DNA from: Candidatus Wirthbacteria bacterium CG2_30_54_11
GTDB lineage: Bacteria; Patescibacteriota; CG2-30-54-11
DNA: 23,041 bases
Direction: 5' to 3'
NCBI GenBank assembly: GCA_001873755.1
Contig: MNZT01000096.1
Coordinates: forward strand, 1-23,041
Shown here: piece by piece, positions 20,587 through 23,041 of the stretch
Layout of the letters: each line of letters starts with the position of its first letter
How positions within the stretch are numbered: the first letter of the stretch is position 1
Position numbers and translations under genes: made by a program
Notes under the pieces: generated by a model
What the model saw: the letters and a program-made list of their open reading frames with translations, nothing else
What the model was told of the DNA's origin: nothing
The model's database searches: none

Positions 20587-22227
20587 ATGAGCGATAATGC
20601 GCGTATGCTCAACCTGAAGAAAAACTGGCCGTACATCCTCTTCTCAGGGATATTTCTGTTAACAGGGCTGTTTTACCTGCAGTTCGTCCACGTCAGGCCA
20701 ATATTTGACGGGGAAGTCTATCTGCGCGCCGTGGTCGATCTCATGCGTCAGGACTGGGACCTGATGGACCTCAATATTTTCAACCATCCGTCCATGGCGT
20801 ACATAGTCCTTTTCGCCCCGATCCGCCTGGTGAAAACACAGGTTGTCGAGGCGGTCAATCTGATCAATATCGCTCTGGCGCTGATGGGCGGTATTTTCTT
20901 TTATTTACTCGTCCGCGCTCTTTTTTTCCGGAGAGGGCACCAGGTGGAACACGCCCTGCTTACTCTGCTCCTCTGTCTGAATCCGCTTTTTGTTGCCTGT
21001 ATTTTCAATTTCAACCTAGATTTTCCAGTGACGATTTTTTCGGTTATCGCACTCTGCGCAATGGTCAGGCGTCAACGTCTCCTTTTTTTGCTGGCGGGCA
21101 TTTTCCTGGTTTTTTCCAAAGAAACAGGTATCCTAATTTATCTGCTCCTGGCGTTTTCTTTTGGCATCATGCGTGTGATCGAGGCGGCGAGGATACCGCA
21201 GCCCGCATCGGGAGGCAGGCTGAGGACCTGGCTTTGTATGCAGGTATCGTCCCCGAAATTATGGTTGCGGCAGCTCTGGAATGTGGTTTTTTATCTGTGT
21301 CCCATCTTTCTGCTGGAGTTGTATGTCTACTATCGTACGAGAGCCGGTTCGGGACAGGTTTTCTGGGAGGGGAATGGTCTCACTGGAAGCGGTTCGGTTT
21401 TCGTTTTCAACATCTTTGCCGAACTGCCGGCCAAGGTCACCCGGCTGGTTCAATTCTTCATTCTCAACAGTTCCTGGATACTGACCTTGAGTATTCTGAT
21501 CGGAGCAGGAGCTTTTGTACTGAGAACCCTGCGGCGCAGACGAACTGGTCGCATCTTGGCCGGGAGAAGTGACCTGTGGGCGATAGGCCTGGTGTTCCTC
21601 GGATATGTCTATGTCCTGACCAGCTTTGTCACCTTTTCCAATCCGCGGTATGTTCTGCCGGCGCTGCCTCTGCTGATCCTGTTGTTTTATCGTGCGCTCC
21701 TGGAGTTGATCCGGTCGTCTCAGGTGCGGGTTATTGTCATCTTCGTCATAGCTGTTTTCGCCGTAGTGCAGGTGTACCGTACCGTGGACCCGGTCTCCAT
21801 GCAGCTGTTGGGGACCGTGCAGGTCGGAGAACATGAGATGCTGGCCATGAACTCGTTCACGCATGAATTCGCCGGCCTCGCAGGGCGCGACCAGATCATC
21901 TACAACCTGGAGTACCGGTACCTGGGTGAGCTTGCCGATAGGATAGCTGACTTTGCCTATCACCAGGACGCCACCGTCGTCTTCAATGCCGATGCCGAAT
22001 CCTACCTTTTTGTCTCTGATACTGCGCCTGAGCGGGCGTATATCCAGTACCTGCCTCTCGTGGCAGACAGCATCCCGACCAAGCGCATCCTGTATATTAA
22101 TTTTCCCTTCATCGCTCCTATGGAGGCGGAACTTCCGACCGTGGGGCAGTTTTTTGACATCGGAAGCGAAGTGGTATTCGAACGCGACGGGTATGCGCTG
22201 CCGGCCTATGAACTCCTTCGCCGATAG
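20587..22227 (+). CDS. GT-C-like multi-pass membrane protein (probable glycosyltransferase, GT39-like)
   Basis: The 546-residue protein has an N-terminal membrane helix, then an external loop with FDGEVYLRAVVDLMRQDWDLMDLNIFNHP. Asp41 and Glu43 there match the acidic pair of GT-C enzymes. About ten further helices (to about residue 400) and a soluble C-terminal domain (about 400-546) follow. CLNPLFVACIFNFNLDFPVTIFSVIAL and LVFSKETGILIYLLLAFSFG resemble the helical core of dolichyl-phosphate-mannose-type transferases. Likely role: transfer of a sugar from a polyprenyl-phosphate donor outside the membrane. The start is uncertain: ATG at 20587 or 20584 follows a G-run, and ATG at 20605 is also possible. 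It is divergent from the similar-fold gene at 18933-20486. Confidence 0.66.
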   Translation: MSDNARMLNLKKNWPYILFSGIFLLTGLFYLQFVHVRPIFDGEVYLRAVVDLMRQDWDLMDLNIFNHPSMAYIVLFAPIRLVKTQVVEAVNLINIALALMGGIFFYLLVRALFFRRGHQVEHALLTLLLCLNPLFVACIFNFNLDFPVTIFSVIALCAMVRRQRLLFLLAGIFLVFSKETGILIYLLLAFSFGIMRVIEAARIPQPASGGRLRTWLCMQVSSPKLWLRQLWNVVFYLCPIFLLELYVYYRTRAGSGQVFWEGNGLTGSGSVFVFNIFAELPAKVTRLVQFFILNSSWILTLSILIGAGAFVLRTLRRRRTGRILAGRSDLWAIGLVFLGYVYVLTSFVTFSNPRYVLPALPLLILLFYRALLELIRSSQVRVIVIFVIAVFAVVQVYRTVDPVSMQLLGTVQVGEHEMLAMNSFTHEFAGLAGRDQIIYNLEYRYLGELADRIADFAYHQDATVVFNADAESYLFVSDTAPERAYIQYLPLVADSIPTKRILYINFPFIAPMEAELPTVGQFFDIGSEVVFERDGYALPAYELLRR

Positions 22228-22272
22228 GCCCTGATTATTTTTTTGCGCCTCCTTATATTCGTGACCGGTTTC

Positions 22273-22281
22273 TGGTATCAT
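22273..22281 (+). promoter_or_regulatory. Possible extended -10 promoter for the aldehyde dehydrogenase gene
   Basis: TGGTATCAT fits the extended -10 pattern (TGn followed by a TATAAT-like hexamer). It lies about 75 bases before the ATG at 22357, in the 129-base gap after the GT-C-like gene. The -35 region at the expected distance (TTATAT) is poor. A T-run at about 22237-22244 lies just after the upstream gene but without a clear stem. Confidence 0.3.
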
Positions 22282-22356
22282 CTGCGCAACCTCTGCTGGC
22301 GATCTTCTGCTCACCGTGCAGGCAAGTCCCAATCCATTTATGCAAAAGGATACGAC

Positions 22357-23041
22357 ATGAGTACGGACGACAGGATCCATGCGATCTTTCCGAGGCTCGA
22401 CGACATACCGGCTGAATTCAGGATGCAGCCGATCAGACAGGAAAATTATCTGGTCAATGGCGAATTGCGATCCTGGCACGGGGCGTCCCTGGATGTGCTT
22501 TCTCCGCTCTATGTGCAGTCACCGGAAGGTCTGCAGAGATTTGTGATCGGGTCCTGTCCGGACCTGGGTGTCAAAGAGGTGGGGGAAGTCGTGGAGGCGG
22601 CCACCGCAGCCTATGACCGGGGACGGGGGGAATGGCCCACCATGCCGGTAGAGGGCAGGATCAGGCAGGTGGAGAATTTTGTCTATCAGATGAAGTCGAA
22701 ACGCTCTGAGATCATCAATATCCTCATGTGGTCCATAGGCAAAACCCTGCCGGACTGCGAAAAGGAATTTGACCGCACCGTCCAGTATGTGAATGACACC
22801 ATCGACGCGCTGAAGGATGTCGATCGGGTCGCGTCGAAATTCCGTATAGAAGAAGGGGTGATAGGCCAGATACGGCAGGCCCCGCTCGGGGTCGTGCTTT
22901 GCATGGGTCCTTTCAATTATCCGCTGAATGAGACATTTTCCCTGTTCATACCTGCGCTCATCATGGGCAATACCATCATCCTGCGCGCCCCTCATCAGGG
23001 TTCTCTCGTCCTTTATCCACTGCTGGAGTTATTTGCCTCCG
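22357..23041 (+). CDS. gapN: GapN-type NADP-dependent glyceraldehyde-3-phosphate dehydrogenase, 5' part
   Basis: 228 codons are present and the gene runs off the window end with no stop. It belongs to the aldehyde dehydrogenase superfamily. The N-terminal part (YLVNGELRSWHGASLDVLSPL) is followed by VKEVGEVVEAATAAYDRGRGEWPTM. PLGVVLCMGPFNYPLNETFSLFIPALIMGNTIILR (about 174-208) is the conserved cofactor-binding region, with the FNYP typical of GapN. GapN oxidises glyceraldehyde-3-phosphate directly to 3-phosphoglycerate, giving NADPH without ATP. The catalytic Cys and Glu lie beyond the window. AAAAGGA (22344-22350) sits 6 bases before the ATG. Another phosphorylated or semialdehyde substrate cannot be excluded. 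Confidence 0.75.
   Translation, partial: MSTDDRIHAIFPRLDDIPAEFRMQPIRQENYLVNGELRSWHGASLDVLSPLYVQSPEGLQRFVIGSCPDLGVKEVGEVVEAATAAYDRGRGEWPTMPVEGRIRQVENFVYQMKSKRSEIINILMWSIGKTLPDCEKEFDRTVQYVNDTIDALKDVDRVASKFRIEEGVIGQIRQAPLGVVLCMGPFNYPLNETFSLFIPALIMGNTIILRAPHQGSLVLYPLLELFAS

Noticed and set aside
21259..22479. Long 406-codon open frame on the minus strand across the GT-C-like gene and into the GapN gene
   Set aside because: It is antisense to two well-supported genes, is rich in Gln, Arg, Asp and His without any domain pattern, and covers the intergenic gap. It is a by-product of codon bias in the opposite strand.

Overview
This window looks like part of the chromosome of an uncultivated, probably anaerobic bacterium with about 55% G+C. 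Bacterial signs are Shine-Dalgarno-led and ATGA-coupled genes, a NadD homologue, a BioY biotin transporter subunit, a biotin-dependent carboxylase and a LytR_C-domain protein. A ferredoxin-type 2-oxoacid oxidoreductase points to anaerobic metabolism. An archaeal-type trio (HMG-CoA synthase, thiolase-fold protein, DUF35 protein) is embedded in the same gene run. The phylum cannot be fixed from sequence alone. The small GT-C, methyltransferase, Ycf45-like and LytR_C proteins fit candidate-phylum bacteria (Patescibacteria-like) or Chloroflexota-like genomes, but this is only an impression.

Layout: (1) 1-291 has no gene but contains two long-range inverted repeats in front of the first gene. (2) 292-17095 is one long plus-strand run, mostly with very short gaps or start/stop overlaps. 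It holds a three-subunit branched-chain 2-oxoacid:ferredoxin oxidoreductase (vorB, vorA, vorC); a DMT transporter and an HD-domain protein; HMG-CoA synthase, a thiolase-fold protein and a DUF35 Zn-ribbon/OB protein; two tandem pairs of CoA-transferase-fold subunits; biotin carboxylase, carboxyltransferase and biotin carrier; and the biotin transporter bioY. (3) 17058-20486 is a minus-strand group: a Ycf45/SpoIIIAA-like ATPase, a membrane-anchored methyltransferase and a GT-C glycosyltransferase. (4) 20587-22227 is a second, divergent GT-C-like membrane protein. (5) 22357 to the end is the 5' part of a GapN-type aldehyde dehydrogenase, cut by the window edge.

How it may work together (inference): the long run resembles an interconversion route between acetyl-CoA and branched C5/C6 acids. 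HMG-CoA synthase makes HMG-CoA. An enzyme not seen here would dehydrate it to 3-methylglutaconyl-CoA. An AibAB-like CoA-transferase-fold decarboxylase, or the biotin carboxylase in the opposite direction, would connect that to 3-methylcrotonyl-CoA. A reductase not seen here would give isovaleryl-CoA, and VOR links isovaleryl-CoA to 2-oxoisocaproate (leucine). BioY would supply the biotin.

The most striking point is that several catalytic residues are changed. The thiolase-fold protein has Asp where the nucleophilic Cys belongs. Neither CoA-transferase beta subunit has the family's catalytic Glu: one has Cys, as described for the decarboxylase AibB, and the other has Gly and resembles the ring-opening hydrolase IpdB. 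The NadD homologue also lacks the second His of its HxGH motif. Unrelated genes (Aur1/PAP2-like, bPH2 membrane protein, LytR_C protein, nadD) sit inside nearly every multi-subunit enzyme set.
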